From Lachnospiraceae bacterium (GTDB lineage: Bacteria; Bacillota; Clostridia; Lachnospirales; Lachnospiraceae), in contig JAGATV010000058.1 in NCBI GenBank assembly GCA_017621075.1, forward strand, positions 1-64,000: a DNA stretch of 64,000 bases, given 5' to 3'. The translations under genes were made by a program, and so were the position numbers. Positions within the stretch are counted from its first letter, which is position 1, and every line of letters begins with the position of its first letter. This document shows, in pieces, positions 26,578 to 35,310 of this stretch. Below the pieces are notes generated by a model. That model was not told the DNA's origin, ran no database searches, and was given only the letters and a program-made list of their open reading frames with translations.

Positions 26578-27804
26578 CTACAGCACTATACCATTTTGCT
26601 CCAAAAGCTTTCTTGCGCTCTCCACGGAATCCACACCTGTAGCATTCTTGATGGGGGCGAACTCCCTGCTTCTTACCACTTCAAAGGGCAGACAGCTATC
26701 CATCTCGTGGATCATATCCAGCACCAGATTCTCAAACTTGTATCCGTTGGGTGTTTCCGGTTTGATCAACTGTCCCTGCTCATCCAGGTAAGGGATCTTC
26801 TTTTCCACAATATGAAGGGGCATCTGCTTTGCCGCCAGTGCCTCCAGATCAGCCACACGGAACAGATAATTCAAAATGACGCCAAAATTGTAGGCAGGGT
26901 CACCCTTTCCGTCTTTGGCATTCATCATCTCTTCCGTAAGCTCATAATATTCCACAATAGAAGGCTTTCCATCCTCTAAGCACATAACGCCCACCTTCTC
27001 GTCCGGTGCACTCTTGCGCACCACCTTGGAGCCCACTGCACAGTCCTTCAAGATGGTAGCACCGATAAAGCAGGGATCTGCGATCCGCTGGAGTACATTG
27101 TCCACCGCAAATACATTCAGCCATTCAATGCCGTTGTCATGCACAATGTCCAGCACCCCGTTATTCTGCATGGAAACAAACCATCCTCCGTTGCCGTTGG
27201 GCGAGGTGGACAGTCTGCCCTTTTCCTCCAGATAGATCTTGCCGTCGTAATCGGTAGCCGCAGCCATCTCCTGTTTGAAGAAATGCACATACTCCTCTTT
27301 ATATCCGAAATAATCCTTTTCCTTCAAAAATCCGGTGGTAGCCTCATGGTTTTTGTCACTTGTCATAATGAACAGATGAATCCAGGTGTCCGCCTGACGG
27401 ACCACATCCATGAGATTGTTTATCAGGCACTGGAAAATGTACAATTCTCTGGTAAGCCCCACATTGTACATACCTTTGGGGTCCTCAGATCCAAGACGGG
27501 TTCCCATGCCGCCTGCTAAGAGCACTGCTCCCACCTTTCCTTTGCGAATGGCAGCGAGTCCTTCTTCGGTAAATTTCTCTCTGCCTGCCTCGATCTCAGA
27601 AAGCTCCATGGCTGCCAACGGAGTGATCACTCCCTTTTTCACCAGGTCCTCTTTATGTTTACATGCATCCAGGATACTCATATCCGTAGCATCGATCTGC
27701 ACCAACAGGTCCTGCTTTTCCTGCTCCGAAAGCTCCCCGTAATATTTCAGTACATGCTCCTGACCATACTTTGCAAGTTTTTCCTTTGCCTGCTCTAGTG
27801 TCAT
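26578..27804 (-). CDS. UDP-sugar pyrophosphorylase (UDPGP family)
   Basis: This 408-residue cytoplasmic nucleotidyltransferase has the UDPGP signature [20 protein letters not shown]. The family includes UTP-glucose-1-phosphate and UDP-GlcNAc/GalNAc pyrophosphorylases. The position next to galE suggests UDP-glucose, UDP-galactose or UDP-HexNAc synthesis, but the sugar cannot be fixed from sequence alone. The ATG at 27804 (AAGGAG nine bases upstream) is preferred over the GTG at 27810, which is too close to the site. Confidence 0.88.
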   Translation of the reverse strand: MTLEQAKEKLAKYGQEHVLKYYGELSEQEKQDLLVQIDATDMSILDACKHKEDLVKKGVITPLAAMELSEIEAGREKFTEEGLAAIRKGKVGAVLLAGGMGTRLGSEDPKGMYNVGLTRELYIFQCLINNLMDVVRQADTWIHLFIMTSDKNHEATTGFLKEKDYFGYKEEYVHFFKQEMAAATDYDGKIYLEEKGRLSTSPNGNGGWFVSMQNNGVLDIVHDNGIEWLNVFAVDNVLQRIADPCFIGATILKDCAVGSKVVRKSAPDEKVGVMCLEDGKPSIVEYYELTEEMMNAKDGKGDPAYNFGVILNYLFRVADLEALAAKQMPLHIVEKKIPYLDEQGQLIKPETPNGYKFENLVLDMIHEMDSCLPFEVVRSREFAPIKNATGVDSVESARKLLEQNGIVL

Positions 27805-27906
27805 ATCCACCTTCTCCTTTAACTCTCATGATACTGCGACTGCTAAAATGTACCATATTTCTTAATATACTATAATATTTCTATGTTTACTTCAACCATA
27901 AAAATC

Positions 27907-27978
27907 TTAAAAGTTCTTTAATACTTTTTTAAATCCCGCTGTTAAGATTCTGTTAATAACTCGTTAAAATAACGCTAA
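27907..27978 (+). promoter_or_regulatory. Phased TTAA array, Pho-box-like response-regulator site
   Basis: TTAA occurs at 27907, 27918, 27929, 27942, 27953 and 27964, with CTAA at 27975. The steps are 11, 11, 13, 11, 11 and 11 bp. The four rightmost units read CTGTTAAGATT, CTGTTAATAAC, TCGTTAAAATA and ACGCTAAGATA. Tandem 11-bp repeats of CTGTNA type are characteristic of PhoB/PhoP boxes. Candidate promoter elements (TTAATA at 27953, 17 bp, TAAGAT at 27976) overlap the array. The identity of the regulator is inference. Confidence 0.6.
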
Positions 27979-28055
27979 GATACCGCCATTGCTATTTTTT
28001 CTCCGACAATAACCGTTTATGATGGAGTTAACGCTACGATATGGAGGATGCAAAT

Positions 28056-28199
28056 ATGAGTCTCACAGTCATGATCATTGCAATCGTCGGGGGGATAGCC
28101 GGTCTTCTTTCCACATTATACCTGGTATGCAGTCTGCCTGCAGTCATTATCTGGAAATTGTGGCGCAGGATCTTCCATGGCATCCCCATGACCAAATAA
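28056..28199 (+). CDS. Small membrane protein, 47 residues
   Basis: This short ORF has GGAGG eight bases before its ATG. The sequence (MSLTVMIIAIVGG...) holds one or two hydrophobic segments from residue 3 to 35, then a basic, amphipathic tail (WKLWRRIF). No family is recognised. It lies alone, 78 bp downstream of the phased TTAA array, and ends two bases before the convergent leucine-rich-repeat gene. A short membrane protein under a Pho-like box could be a regulator of a transporter or sensor; that is speculation. Confidence 0.65.
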   Translation: MSLTVMIIAIVGGIAGLLSTLYLVCSLPAVIIWKLWRRIFHGIPMTK

Positions 28200-28201
28200 G
28201 G

Positions 28202-29089
28202 TCACAATTCCAGATCAGCAAAGAAATCATTGTACCCCAGGCGTTCTTCCTTGTAACGAAGGAAGAACGCTTTCATTTCGGGATATTCTTCCCCGATATC
28301 CTTCAGGATTTCTTCCACGTTATCCCGATGCAGGCATCCAAGCTCTGCAAAAAGCTGATAATAGGGTCTGTCTGTTCCGTGTTCTTTCCATACCACCTGC
28401 CAGGTTTCCTCGCTCTCACAACCCTTGGTGTGTTCTTTCAGATACCGACAGATCTCCTCCCTTTGGGAATCCTCCAACCCCTCCGGATACAGAAGACGAA
28501 GCAGAAGGAGACGTACCTTTTCCTCCCTCCTGCGACTCATGTAGGCTGTCATATCTGTGCTTCCGTAATCTTCTTCCCCGCACAGAACTTGTTTGGAGAA
28601 TCCCTCCTGATCCGGCATCTTCAGTACAGAGAGCATACGGGCATCCCATTTGGAAAGCCATTCCTTGCTCCCGACATCGGGTATGTTCAACAGATAATAA
28701 GCCTCCGCCCGGGTGACGGCTGCTGCCAGCAGCGCTCCTGCCGCCCTGGATTTCCCCCGGATATCCAGGCTTCTCAACCTGCTGCATTCCAAAAATACTG
28801 CTTTCCCGAAGCGGATCTCCCTGTCGGGCAGTTCCACCTGTTCCAGGCCGTCGCAATAGGCAAAGGCCCAGTCTTCGATTTCCCGGATACAGTCCGGCAG
28901 TTGCACTGCACGCAGGAATTTCCTGCTCAAAAATGCCTTTTTCCCAATCACCGTCACAGGATATCCCTCCAGGCTATCCGGAATCTGCACCTCACCTGCC
29001 ATCCCCCGAAAACCGGTTATGGCAATCTCGTCGTCCAGTATGACATAATACAGGCTTCCGCCCGCAATCATCCATTCCTTTTCCTGCAT
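28202..29089 (-). CDS. Leucine-rich repeat (BspA/LRR_5-like) protein
   Basis: This 295-residue protein has an N-terminal half with LRR_5-type units, for example YPVTVIGKKAFLSRKFLRAV, AFAYCDGLEQVELPD and AVFLECSRLRSLDI. The C-terminal half is helical and unassigned. No signal peptide is seen from the chosen start at 29089 (GAGGAAAGCT upstream), so it is probably cytoplasmic. It follows the MoxR-type ATPase gene by 16 bases and is the last gene of that operon. Confidence 0.75.
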   Translation of the reverse strand: MQEKEWMIAGGSLYYVILDDEIAITGFRGMAGEVQIPDSLEGYPVTVIGKKAFLSRKFLRAVQLPDCIREIEDWAFAYCDGLEQVELPDREIRFGKAVFLECSRLRSLDIRGKSRAAGALLAAAVTRAEAYYLLNIPDVGSKEWLSKWDARMLSVLKMPDQEGFSKQVLCGEEDYGSTDMTAYMSRRREEKVRLLLLRLLYPEGLEDSQREEICRYLKEHTKGCESEETWQVVWKEHGTDRPYYQLFAELGCLHRDNVEEILKDIGEEYPEMKAFFLRYKEERLGYNDFFADLEL

Positions 29090-29105
29090 AGCTTTCCTCT
29101 GTGTG

Positions 29106-30620
29106 TCAAATATTGAGTTCTGAGATCTTGGCCCGGATATCCTCGCTCCGCTCACTAAGCATCAGTTCTTTATTATGGTGCTGATAATCAGGGCTTCCAA
29201 AGGTCGCAATGAACCGGGCGCTGAAGCTGTTCACCGTAAGCTCCGTCACCAGGATCAGCATTTCGTTGCCTTCCGCAAAGGCTTCCTCCACGAAAGCGAA
29301 CAGGGAATGGAGCTCCCCCTGCACCTTTTCCGTATCCCGCTTCATACGGCCTACGGCGGCATCGTACCGCTCCTTCAGAAAGGCAAAGGCTGCCGGTCCT
29401 TCTGCAATGTCGCCGACATACAATTCCTTTCTGCACTCCTCCAGGAAACGGATCACCTTAAGATGCTTCTTGCGGTCTCCGTCGGACAAAGAGCCCGCCG
29501 TCTGCTGGGACGCAAGCAGCTTCCTGCGCCCTTCCGCCTGCTTGTCCAGCTGTCCGATCACCTGTTCCACCATGGCCCCGTCAGCCATCGCCCCGATTCC
29601 TTTTAACGGAGCACGCAAATCTGTCAAAAATGCGGCCTGTTCCATGATTTCCTTCATGTCCGCCTGGGTTCTGTCAAGGAGCATGCCCAGCAGAGAAAGG
29701 CGCTCGTCAAAAGCGGCCGCCTTGGCCCTGGCAATGGCCTGCACCGAAGCCTGTCCCTGCAGGATCTCCTCAATACGGTAATCCTTCTTGTATTTGTTGT
29801 AGAGGTCATAATATGCGGTAAATTCCTTTACCACCCTGTCATTCCTGATATACTGCCCCACCAGGCTCTCTTCCACGGGGAGCTGTTCTTCTTCGTACAG
29901 ATACAGGATCTGGGACAAATCCTCCCAGCCCCTGGCCGTCACATAACTTCTGCCCTTGGTAGTCATCTCCATGCAGTAAAAATGTTCCTTTTTCAGATCC
30001 AGATAATTGGTGATGGCACTGTGTATATGCCTTTCGGAGGCATACTCTTTCCAGATACGGTAATCCGGCTCCACCTCCAGGACTTTCAGACGGTCCATGG
30101 TCACCACATCAAATTCCCGCACGGATTTATTGTACTCCGGCGGGTTCCCTGCAGTCACGATCACCCAGCCCTCCGGCACCCTGTGCCGTCCGAACACCTT
30201 ATATTGCAGAAATTGCAGCATGGAAGGGGATAAAGTTTCCGACACACAGTTGATCTCATCCAGAAAAAGGATGCCTTCCCGAATGCCGCTGGCCTCCATA
30301 GTGTCATAGATGGAGGCAATGATCTCACTCATGGTGTATTCTGATACGCTGTACTCCTTGTCCCCATATGTTTTCTGAGTGATAAAGGGCAGTCCCAGAG
30401 CAGACTGCCTGGTATGATGGGTCATGGAATAAGCCACCAGTGCTATCCCCAGTTCCTGGGCGATCTGCTCCATGATCGCCGTCTTGCCGATGCCCGGCGC
30501 GCCCAGCAGGAAAATCGGACGCTGGCGCACCACCGGAACCCTGTATTCCCCAAATTCATCCTTTTTCAGATATAGATTGACAGAATTCTTGATATAATCC
30601 TTCGCCTGTTTAATATTCAT
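29106..30620 (-). CDS. MoxR-type AAA+ ATPase
   Basis: This 504-residue protein has Walker A GAPGIGKT (about 38-45), Walker B ILFLDEINCVSE (about 118-130), sensor 1 VTAGNPPEYN and a long C-terminal helical region (about 290-504) beyond the usual AAA+ core. MoxR ATPases work as chaperones with VWA-domain partners to assemble or activate other proteins. The gene directly upstream encodes such a VWA protein (3-base gap), which supports a functional pair. Confidence 0.88.
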   Translation of the reverse strand: MNIKQAKDYIKNSVNLYLKKDEFGEYRVPVVRQRPIFLLGAPGIGKTAIMEQIAQELGIALVAYSMTHHTRQSALGLPFITQKTYGDKEYSVSEYTMSEIIASIYDTMEASGIREGILFLDEINCVSETLSPSMLQFLQYKVFGRHRVPEGWVIVTAGNPPEYNKSVREFDVVTMDRLKVLEVEPDYRIWKEYASERHIHSAITNYLDLKKEHFYCMEMTTKGRSYVTARGWEDLSQILYLYEEEQLPVEESLVGQYIRNDRVVKEFTAYYDLYNKYKKDYRIEEILQGQASVQAIARAKAAAFDERLSLLGMLLDRTQADMKEIMEQAAFLTDLRAPLKGIGAMADGAMVEQVIGQLDKQAEGRRKLLASQQTAGSLSDGDRKKHLKVIRFLEECRKELYVGDIAEGPAAFAFLKERYDAAVGRMKRDTEKVQGELHSLFAFVEEAFAEGNEMLILVTELTVNSFSARFIATFGSPDYQHHNKELMLSERSEDIRAKISELNI

Positions 30621-30623
30621 AAT

Positions 30624-31931
30624 TTACCTCTCTCCCGGATCTGTTTCTTCCTGTTCCAGTTCCTCGCTCTCCAGTACCACCTTCATACTCCAGGGCGGCA
30701 CCGGCGCCCGGTTTTCATCCTCATCCAAAAATGCGAATATCACATCATAATCCGGCATTCTCTCCGGATAGATCCCATAACCGTCCGTAAAATAGATCAG
30801 ACCTTTCAGATTTTCAAATTCTCCTTGGTCTTTCAGCTTTTCCACATAAGAAAACACCGGTCTGAAATCCGTGGCCCCAAAACCGTTCAATTTTCCGTAT
30901 TTTACAAATTTCCCAAAATCTTCATCCCCGGTGATCTTGGTATCGCTCTGCACCTCATTGTCACACTGGATGATGTGGACGTTGATCTTGTGAAAGAAAT
31001 TTTCACTGCCTTTTAAGATAGAATAAGTTTTTTGCAAAAAAGCCTTTACGATGGGACCTCTGCAGGAAGCAGAGGTATCAATGGCGATCACGAATTCCCG
31101 CACCTTTTTGGTCTCTTTGTATTCCAAGGGTTCGATCAGGGGGAGATTACCATAGTGCTCCAGCCCGTAAGTGTAATAAACATAATCAAATTCTTCATCA
31201 TTTACTGTGATATCCTCCCCTGTCACAGTAAATTTTTGCAGAATCTGTGTGTAGTCATAGCGATCCCTGGTAGTCTCCTCCAGATTCTGCTCCAGAGTCC
31301 GGGCCCCTGACTTTGCCTTGGTAAAAGACTTCAGATCCGCTTTGATGCGTTCACTGATCTTTTTCCACTGCTCCATAGTGATTTCCAGTTCTTCCCTGGG
31401 CCTCCAGAGTGTATGCACATCCCTGAAAAAGAGCCCTTGCAGTTCTTCCCGCTCTCCTATAGTCAGGGGATTGTGCCGCAGATAGCGGTAGATCCGCTCC
31501 GCTGTCAATGCACCGACATCCTCTTTCAATACCCGTATCTTGCGCAGGGCATCCTCATCCCGTTTCAGTGCCACCCCGGGAAGCTTCAGTTCCAGTATCA
31601 CATTTTCCACGGCGATATCTGCCGCCAGATCCCACAGATCTGTTTCCAGCTTGTCATACCCAAAGCTGTGGGCAAAGATGCAGTGGAGCAGAAGGTGCAG
31701 ATAGCTCCTGGCGATCAGATTGGGCTCTCTTTTGTATTCCTGCAGAAGAAACACAGGATCATAAAAACAGTTCCTTCCATCCGTAGCAAGACACCCGCTC
31801 CCTGCTTTCTCCTGCCATCGAAGCTCCGCTAAAGCCGTATCAAAAAAACGCAGGTGGATCAAAATGTCATCATGAGCCAGTCCAAGGATCTGCCTTGCAA
31901 GTGCGCTTATCTTTTTGTCGTTTTGATCCAT
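30624..31931 (-). CDS. VWA-like / DUF2201-type metallopeptidase-like protein
   Basis: This 435-residue protein has an N-terminal helical part with a His-rich LHLLLHCIFAH segment like the putative metallopeptidase domain of DUF2201. The C-terminal VWA-like domain contains the MIDAS-type motif AIDTSASC and a later YFTDGYG motif. The start at 31931 has GGAAAGGAGG upstream; the longer frame to 32015 has none. It is the first gene of an operon with the MoxR ATPase and the LRR protein. Such pairs act as metal- or ATP-dependent assembly machines; the target here is unknown. Confidence 0.82.
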   Translation of the reverse strand: MDQNDKKISALARQILGLAHDDILIHLRFFDTALAELRWQEKAGSGCLATDGRNCFYDPVFLLQEYKREPNLIARSYLHLLLHCIFAHSFGYDKLETDLWDLAADIAVENVILELKLPGVALKRDEDALRKIRVLKEDVGALTAERIYRYLRHNPLTIGEREELQGLFFRDVHTLWRPREELEITMEQWKKISERIKADLKSFTKAKSGARTLEQNLEETTRDRYDYTQILQKFTVTGEDITVNDEEFDYVYYTYGLEHYGNLPLIEPLEYKETKKVREFVIAIDTSASCRGPIVKAFLQKTYSILKGSENFFHKINVHIIQCDNEVQSDTKITGDEDFGKFVKYGKLNGFGATDFRPVFSYVEKLKDQGEFENLKGLIYFTDGYGIYPERMPDYDVIFAFLDEDENRAPVPPWSMKVVLESEELEQEETDPGER

Positions 31932-31946
31932 GTCTGCCTCCTTTCC

Positions 31947-32021
31947 GGTATAATGCGCTGCGCAGCAGCGACACGATGGCGCCAGCCGGCGTGGATTCTG
32001 CGCCAGCAGAATCATTATACC
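31947..32021. repeat. 75-bp imperfect palindrome (REP/MITE-like) in the promoter of the VWA operon
   Basis: The ends GGTATAATG (31947-31955) and CATTATACC (32013-32021) are exact inverted repeats. Inside are two smaller hairpins (CGCTGC / GCAGCG and GATTCTGC / GCAGAATC). On the minus strand the right end supplies an extended -10 (TGGTATAAT), so the palindrome carries or overlaps the promoter. It may be a small dispersed repeat. No second copy was seen in this window. Confidence 0.5.
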
Positions 32022-32076
32022 ATAGATACGATCACATTCCTATCTGATTTTTCCCAAAAACATGCCCGTCCAAACA

Positions 32077-32113
32077 AAAAAGGATCAACGCAGTGCGTGC
32101 TTTGATCCTTTTT
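32077..32113. terminator. Bidirectional terminator downstream of spoIIID
   Basis: A 12-bp stem AAAAAGGATCAA / TTGATCCTTTTT with extra inner GCA/TGC pairs. The arms supply T-runs on both strands. Confidence 0.85.
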
Positions 32114-32120
32114 CATACAT

Positions 32121-32384
32121 TCATTCTTCTGTCTGATGCTGATGCAGGTATTTTTCTTTGGTGGCCAGGCCTCCACGGATATGGCGTTCGGACTTATTTA
32201 CATCCAGAACCTTTCTGGCCTGTTTCGCCAGACCCGGATTTATCTGCACCAGGCGATCCGTAACATCTTTATGTACCGTACTCTTGCTCACTCCAAAAGT
32301 CTTTGCAGTCTGTCGCACCGTAGCATTGCTTTCAATGATATAATTGGCTATGTCCACAGCGCGCTCCTCAATATACTCTTTCAA
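32121..32384 (-). CDS. spoIIID: Sporulation transcriptional regulator SpoIIID, TTG start
   Basis: This 87-residue HTH regulator controls mother-cell gene expression during sporulation. Family motifs are EYIEERAVDIANYII, then QTAKTFGVSKSTVHKDVT (helix-turn-helix), NPGLAKQARKVLDVNKSERHIRGG. I chose the TTG at 32384: GGGGG lies seven bases upstream and the protein then begins KEYIEERA, like known SpoIIID. The in-frame ATG at 32432 has no ribosome binding site and lies between the -35 and -10 of a sigma-E-type promoter, so it cannot be in the mRNA from that promoter. Confidence 0.95.
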   Translation of the reverse strand: MKEYIEERAVDIANYIIESNATVRQTAKTFGVSKSTVHKDVTDRLVQINPGLAKQARKVLDVNKSERHIRGGLATKEKYLHQHQTEE

Positions 32385-32411
32385 AGGAAATCCCCCAGGA
32401 ATCGTTTTTAC

Positions 32412-32440
32412 ATTGTATGTATCAGATTTCATGGGTATGA
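32412..32440 (-). promoter_or_regulatory. Sigma-E-type sporulation promoter of spoIIID
   Basis: TCATACC (32434-32440), 14 bp, CATACAAT (32412-32419) on the minus strand. The -10 box is an exact match to the known sigma-E consensus, and spoIIID is sigma-E-dependent in Bacillus subtilis. Confidence 0.8.
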
Positions 32441-32580
32441 CTGTTTGTTTTATATGTCAGCCCCAAGTGTGGCGCACTATTCTATTACACAACGGTCCTC
32501 CCGAAACCTCACAACATTTGACTTTTCTCCGCTTCTGTTCTATGCTAAAAGCATCCATCTTGCTATCTTTGAGGTATCCC

Positions 32581-32949
32581 ATGACTTATATGAAAAAGGT
32601 ATGCGGACGTATCCTTTCAGACATCCGCCAAAACAGTGTCGCCCTGATCATCATCCTGATCTATCTGGCCCTGACTCAGTATTTCTTCCATACTGTATGC
32701 CCTTTAAAGATCGTCACCGGCTTAGACTGCCCTGCCTGCGGACTTACCCGGGCCTCGCTGTTGCTACTTACAGGGCATATTACAGAGGCCTTGGAAAGGA
32801 ATGCTTCCGTTGTCTGCTGGGTGCCGCTCATCCTATATTTCTGCATCTTCCGCTATCTTGTGGGGAAGAAGCCGCCTTTTGCCCTTTTACTGGCTACATT
32901 ATCAGGTATAATCACCATCGTGATTTTCCTTGTCATACATATTTTTTGA
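32581..32949 (+). CDS. DUF2752 family membrane protein
   Basis: This 122-residue protein has three predicted membrane helices and the DUF2752 hallmark LDCPACGLTRAS near residue 50. The start at 32581 has GAGG six bases upstream; another ATG nine bases later is possible. The function of the family is unknown. The 93-residue membrane protein downstream has its own promoter inside the end of this gene. Confidence 0.85.
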   Translation: MTYMKKVCGRILSDIRQNSVALIIILIYLALTQYFFHTVCPLKIVTGLDCPACGLTRASLLLLTGHITEALERNASVVCWVPLILYFCIFRYLVGKKPPFALLLATLSGIITIVIFLVIHIF

Positions 32950-32958
32950 TGATATAAT
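32930..32958 (+). promoter_or_regulatory. Promoter of the 93-residue membrane protein
   Basis: TTGTCA (32930-32935), 17 bp, TATAAT (32953-32958). The -35 lies in the last codons of the DUF2752 gene. Confidence 0.7.
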
Positions 32959-32993
32959 GTTAAAAACAATACATTTATGAGGAGGGTTTTTTC

Positions 32994-33275
32994 ATGCAAA
33001 GTGAAGAAAACAACAGCTATGTACCTTTTAACTATCAGCCTATCAGTATGTGGGGCTACATCGGATACCAGCTTCTGTTCAGTATCCCTTGTATTGGTTT
33101 CATCCTGATCCTGGTATTTTCCTTTGGCGGTGCCAAAAATGTGAACCTGCGCAACTTTGCGCGCTCTTATCTTTGCATCTTCGTGATCGCTTTCGTCTTT
33201 GCGCTGATCATCATGCTGCTTGGCGGCGGAGCTGCCCTGCTGGGGTCCGGGAACGGAGTGACCGTCAATTACTAA
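32994..33275 (+). CDS. Small membrane protein of unknown function
   Basis: This 93-residue protein has two predicted transmembrane helices (about 22-46 and 60-85) joined by a loop with NVNLRNFARSYL. GAGGAGG precedes the ATG. A similar architecture occurs in many uncharacterised proteins of gut Firmicutes. It has its own promoter and a strong terminator downstream, so it is probably monocistronic. Confidence 0.8.
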   Translation: MQSEENNSYVPFNYQPISMWGYIGYQLLFSIPCIGFILILVFSFGGAKNVNLRNFARSYLCIFVIAFVFALIIMLLGGGAALLGSGNGVTVNY

Positions 33276-33287
33276 GATCTGCTATAT

Positions 33288-33321
33288 GCCCGCTGTGGTA
33301 TTCCACAGCGGGCTTTTCATT
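33288..33321 (+). terminator. Terminator after the 93-residue membrane protein
   Basis: A perfect 11-bp stem GCCCGCTGTGG / CCACAGCGGGC with a TATT loop, followed by TTTTCATT. Confidence 0.9.
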
Positions 33322-34312
33322 ATACCTCCACCAAAGTCCCCTTTGCCCTGCAATACCGATAGATGCGGTTAGTCAGCATCTCACTTTCATCAAACACTGC
33401 ATTGGTATGCTGGATAGCCGCCTTCATCTCACTTAAGATCTTATGTCTGACCGGATGCAGCACTGCCTCATGGACACTGGTAAATCCCACGAAGAAATCT
33501 CCGCCTAACATCTCCGAAAGCCGTTCCTTCACATAAGGATAAAATAGTGCCACCGCCCCATTGATCCACCGTGTTGTGGTGAGACGATATCCCCGTATTC
33601 CCTCCAGTTCATCTTGAATATTCACAAAAATATTGGGCCTTCCGTCATCGGGCATGAAAATCCCTTTTTTGCTGCTGCATCCAAGACGAAGATCATCCCC
33701 ATGGAACAGCCTTGGCGGCATCAGGGCACGGGTGTTGAGCAATGCATTGGTCAACAGCACCTGATCGGCAAGACCCCATTTCTCGGTCATGCCCCGGTTC
33801 AGCTTCATGGTCATACAGTCTTCCTTGCTCTCATAGACGATCACGGCCAGCACCAGGGCGATATCCCCATACCTCCAATAGATGCAGTTCTCCAATTCCT
33901 GCCTGTGATAGTTGCAATTTAAAGGACGTATGATATGGCGGTATCTGCTCTGCTCATAGCACCCTTCCCAGACAGGGTCCTTTTCCGCACCTGCTCCCGC
34001 CTCCTGCAGGGTCAGCACGATCTGTGGCAGCACGCTCTGCCAGCCTTCCTTTAAAAAGTGCATATACAGGATCTGCACCTTCCAGTATTTCATGTTGACA
34101 AGTCCTCCCTGCCCCCAGGAGATGCATAGCATGTCTTCCCTGATGATCAGGTCTTCCTTCCCGTAAGTGGCAAAATTGATCAGCCTGATCAGCCGTATGC
34201 TCTCAGGATCTGCACATATCATTTTAGGCTCCAGCAATCGTATGACCTTATCCCGGGCCTCCTCTCTCTGCATCACATTGCAAAGTAACTCCTTCTTAAA
34301 TTTTTCGTACAT
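33320..34312 (-). CDS. DUF5688-like protein of unknown function
   Basis: This 330-residue soluble protein has no recognised catalytic motif. Its size and sequence style (residues around WRYGDIALVLAVIVYESKED, then NALLNTRALMPPRLF) match the DUF5688 family of Lachnospiraceae as I remember it, so the assignment is tentative. It stands alone on the minus strand between two terminators. Confidence 0.65.
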   Translation of the reverse strand: MYEKFKKELLCNVMQREEARDKVIRLLEPKMICADPESIRLIRLINFATYGKEDLIIREDMLCISWGQGGLVNMKYWKVQILYMHFLKEGWQSVLPQIVLTLQEAGAGAEKDPVWEGCYEQSRYRHIIRPLNCNYHRQELENCIYWRYGDIALVLAVIVYESKEDCMTMKLNRGMTEKWGLADQVLLTNALLNTRALMPPRLFHGDDLRLGCSSKKGIFMPDDGRPNIFVNIQDELEGIRGYRLTTTRWINGAVALFYPYVKERLSEMLGGDFFVGFTSVHEAVLHPVRHKILSEMKAAIQHTNAVFDESEMLTNRIYRYCRAKGTLVEV

Positions 34313-34404
34313 CTTGCATTTTCTCCTTTTTGGTGGATATTGATTCGATTTGAATGGAAATAAAGAATTTGAATAGAGACAACTAAATTAGCCGATATGG
34401 CTGA

Positions 34405-34443
34405 AATTATAAAAAGAGACAGGAGTCAGAAACTCCTGTCTCT
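34405..34443 (-). terminator. Terminator downstream of nfo
   Basis: A perfect 12-bp stem AGAGACAGGAGT with a 5-base loop, followed on the minus strand by TTTTATAATT, 18 bp after the nfo stop. Confidence 0.9.
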
Positions 34444-34460
34444 AGCCTAACACGCTTTTG

Positions 34461-35294
34461 CTATTTTGTCCATTCCCTTTTTAACATTGCAATTTCTTCC
34501 CCATAGCCTTCCAGCTCATTGGGGGTCTCCAGATAAAACGGAAGTCCCCGTAGTGCAGGGTGGTTGATGACTCCCAGTATCCCTGCCCTGCCAATCTGCC
34601 CCAGCCCGATCTTCTGGTGGCGGTCCTTGTGGCTTCCCAAGGGGTTCATGGAATCATTCAAATGGATGGCACGCAACCGCTCCAGACCAATGATCCGGTC
34701 AAACTGTTCCAATACCTGATCCAAATGCTCCACAATATCATACCCTGCATCCCAAACATGGCAGGTGTCCAGACAGACGCCCATCTTGTGAGACAGCTCC
34801 ACTTTGTCCAGAATGCTTCGCAGTTCCTCAAAGTTTCTTCCCACTTCACTGCCCTTGCCGGCCATGGTCTCCAATAATACCGTGGTGGTATATTCCTCTT
34901 TCAGCACCCGGTTCAAGGTGTCTGCAATCAGCTCGATCCCCTTTTGTGCTCCCTGCTGCACATGGCTGCCGGGGTGAAAATTATACATGGCACCGGGAAT
35001 CATCCGGAGACGCTTAAGGTCATCTGCAAAGGTCTCCAAAGCAAATTCCCTGGTGCGTTCCTCCTTGGCACAAGCATTCAGAGTATAGGGTGCATGGGCC
35101 AGAGGTTTTGCGATATCGTTTGCCGCAAAAAATTCCAGCATAGCATCCACATCCTCCTGCAGCCACTCTTTGGCGGCACCGCCTCGTGGATTCCTGGTAA
35201 AAAACTGAAAGGTGTTCGCTCCAATGGACCGGGCCGTTTGTGCCATGGCCAAAAATCCCTTAGAGGATGACAGATGACAACCGATCCTCAACAT
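34461..35294 (-). CDS. nfo: Endonuclease IV (AP endonuclease)
   Basis: This 277-residue TIM-barrel base-excision-repair enzyme cuts DNA at abasic sites. Visible are the N-terminal [53 protein letters not shown] and [20 protein letters not shown], which provide the three-zinc site. The start at 35294 has AGGAG upstream and fits the family N-terminus; the open frame extends 47 codons further, overlapping the upstream gene. It follows the NlpC/P60 gene by 16 bases. Confidence 0.96.
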   Translation of the reverse strand: MLRIGCHLSSSKGFLAMAQTARSIGANTFQFFTRNPRGGAAKEWLQEDVDAMLEFFAANDIAKPLAHAPYTLNACAKEERTREFALETFADDLKRLRMIPGAMYNFHPGSHVQQGAQKGIELIADTLNRVLKEEYTTTVLLETMAGKGSEVGRNFEELRSILDKVELSHKMGVCLDTCHVWDAGYDIVEHLDQVLEQFDRIIGLERLRAIHLNDSMNPLGSHKDRHQKIGLGQIGRAGILGVINHPALRGLPFYLETPNELEGYGEEIAMLKREWTK

Positions 35295-35310
35295 AGCTTT
35301 CTCCTGGTCT

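Noticed and set aside
34385..34400. AGCCGATAT near the nfo terminator as a sigma-28 promoter
   Set aside because: The nearest TAAA motifs are at wrong spacing, and no plus-strand gene follows.
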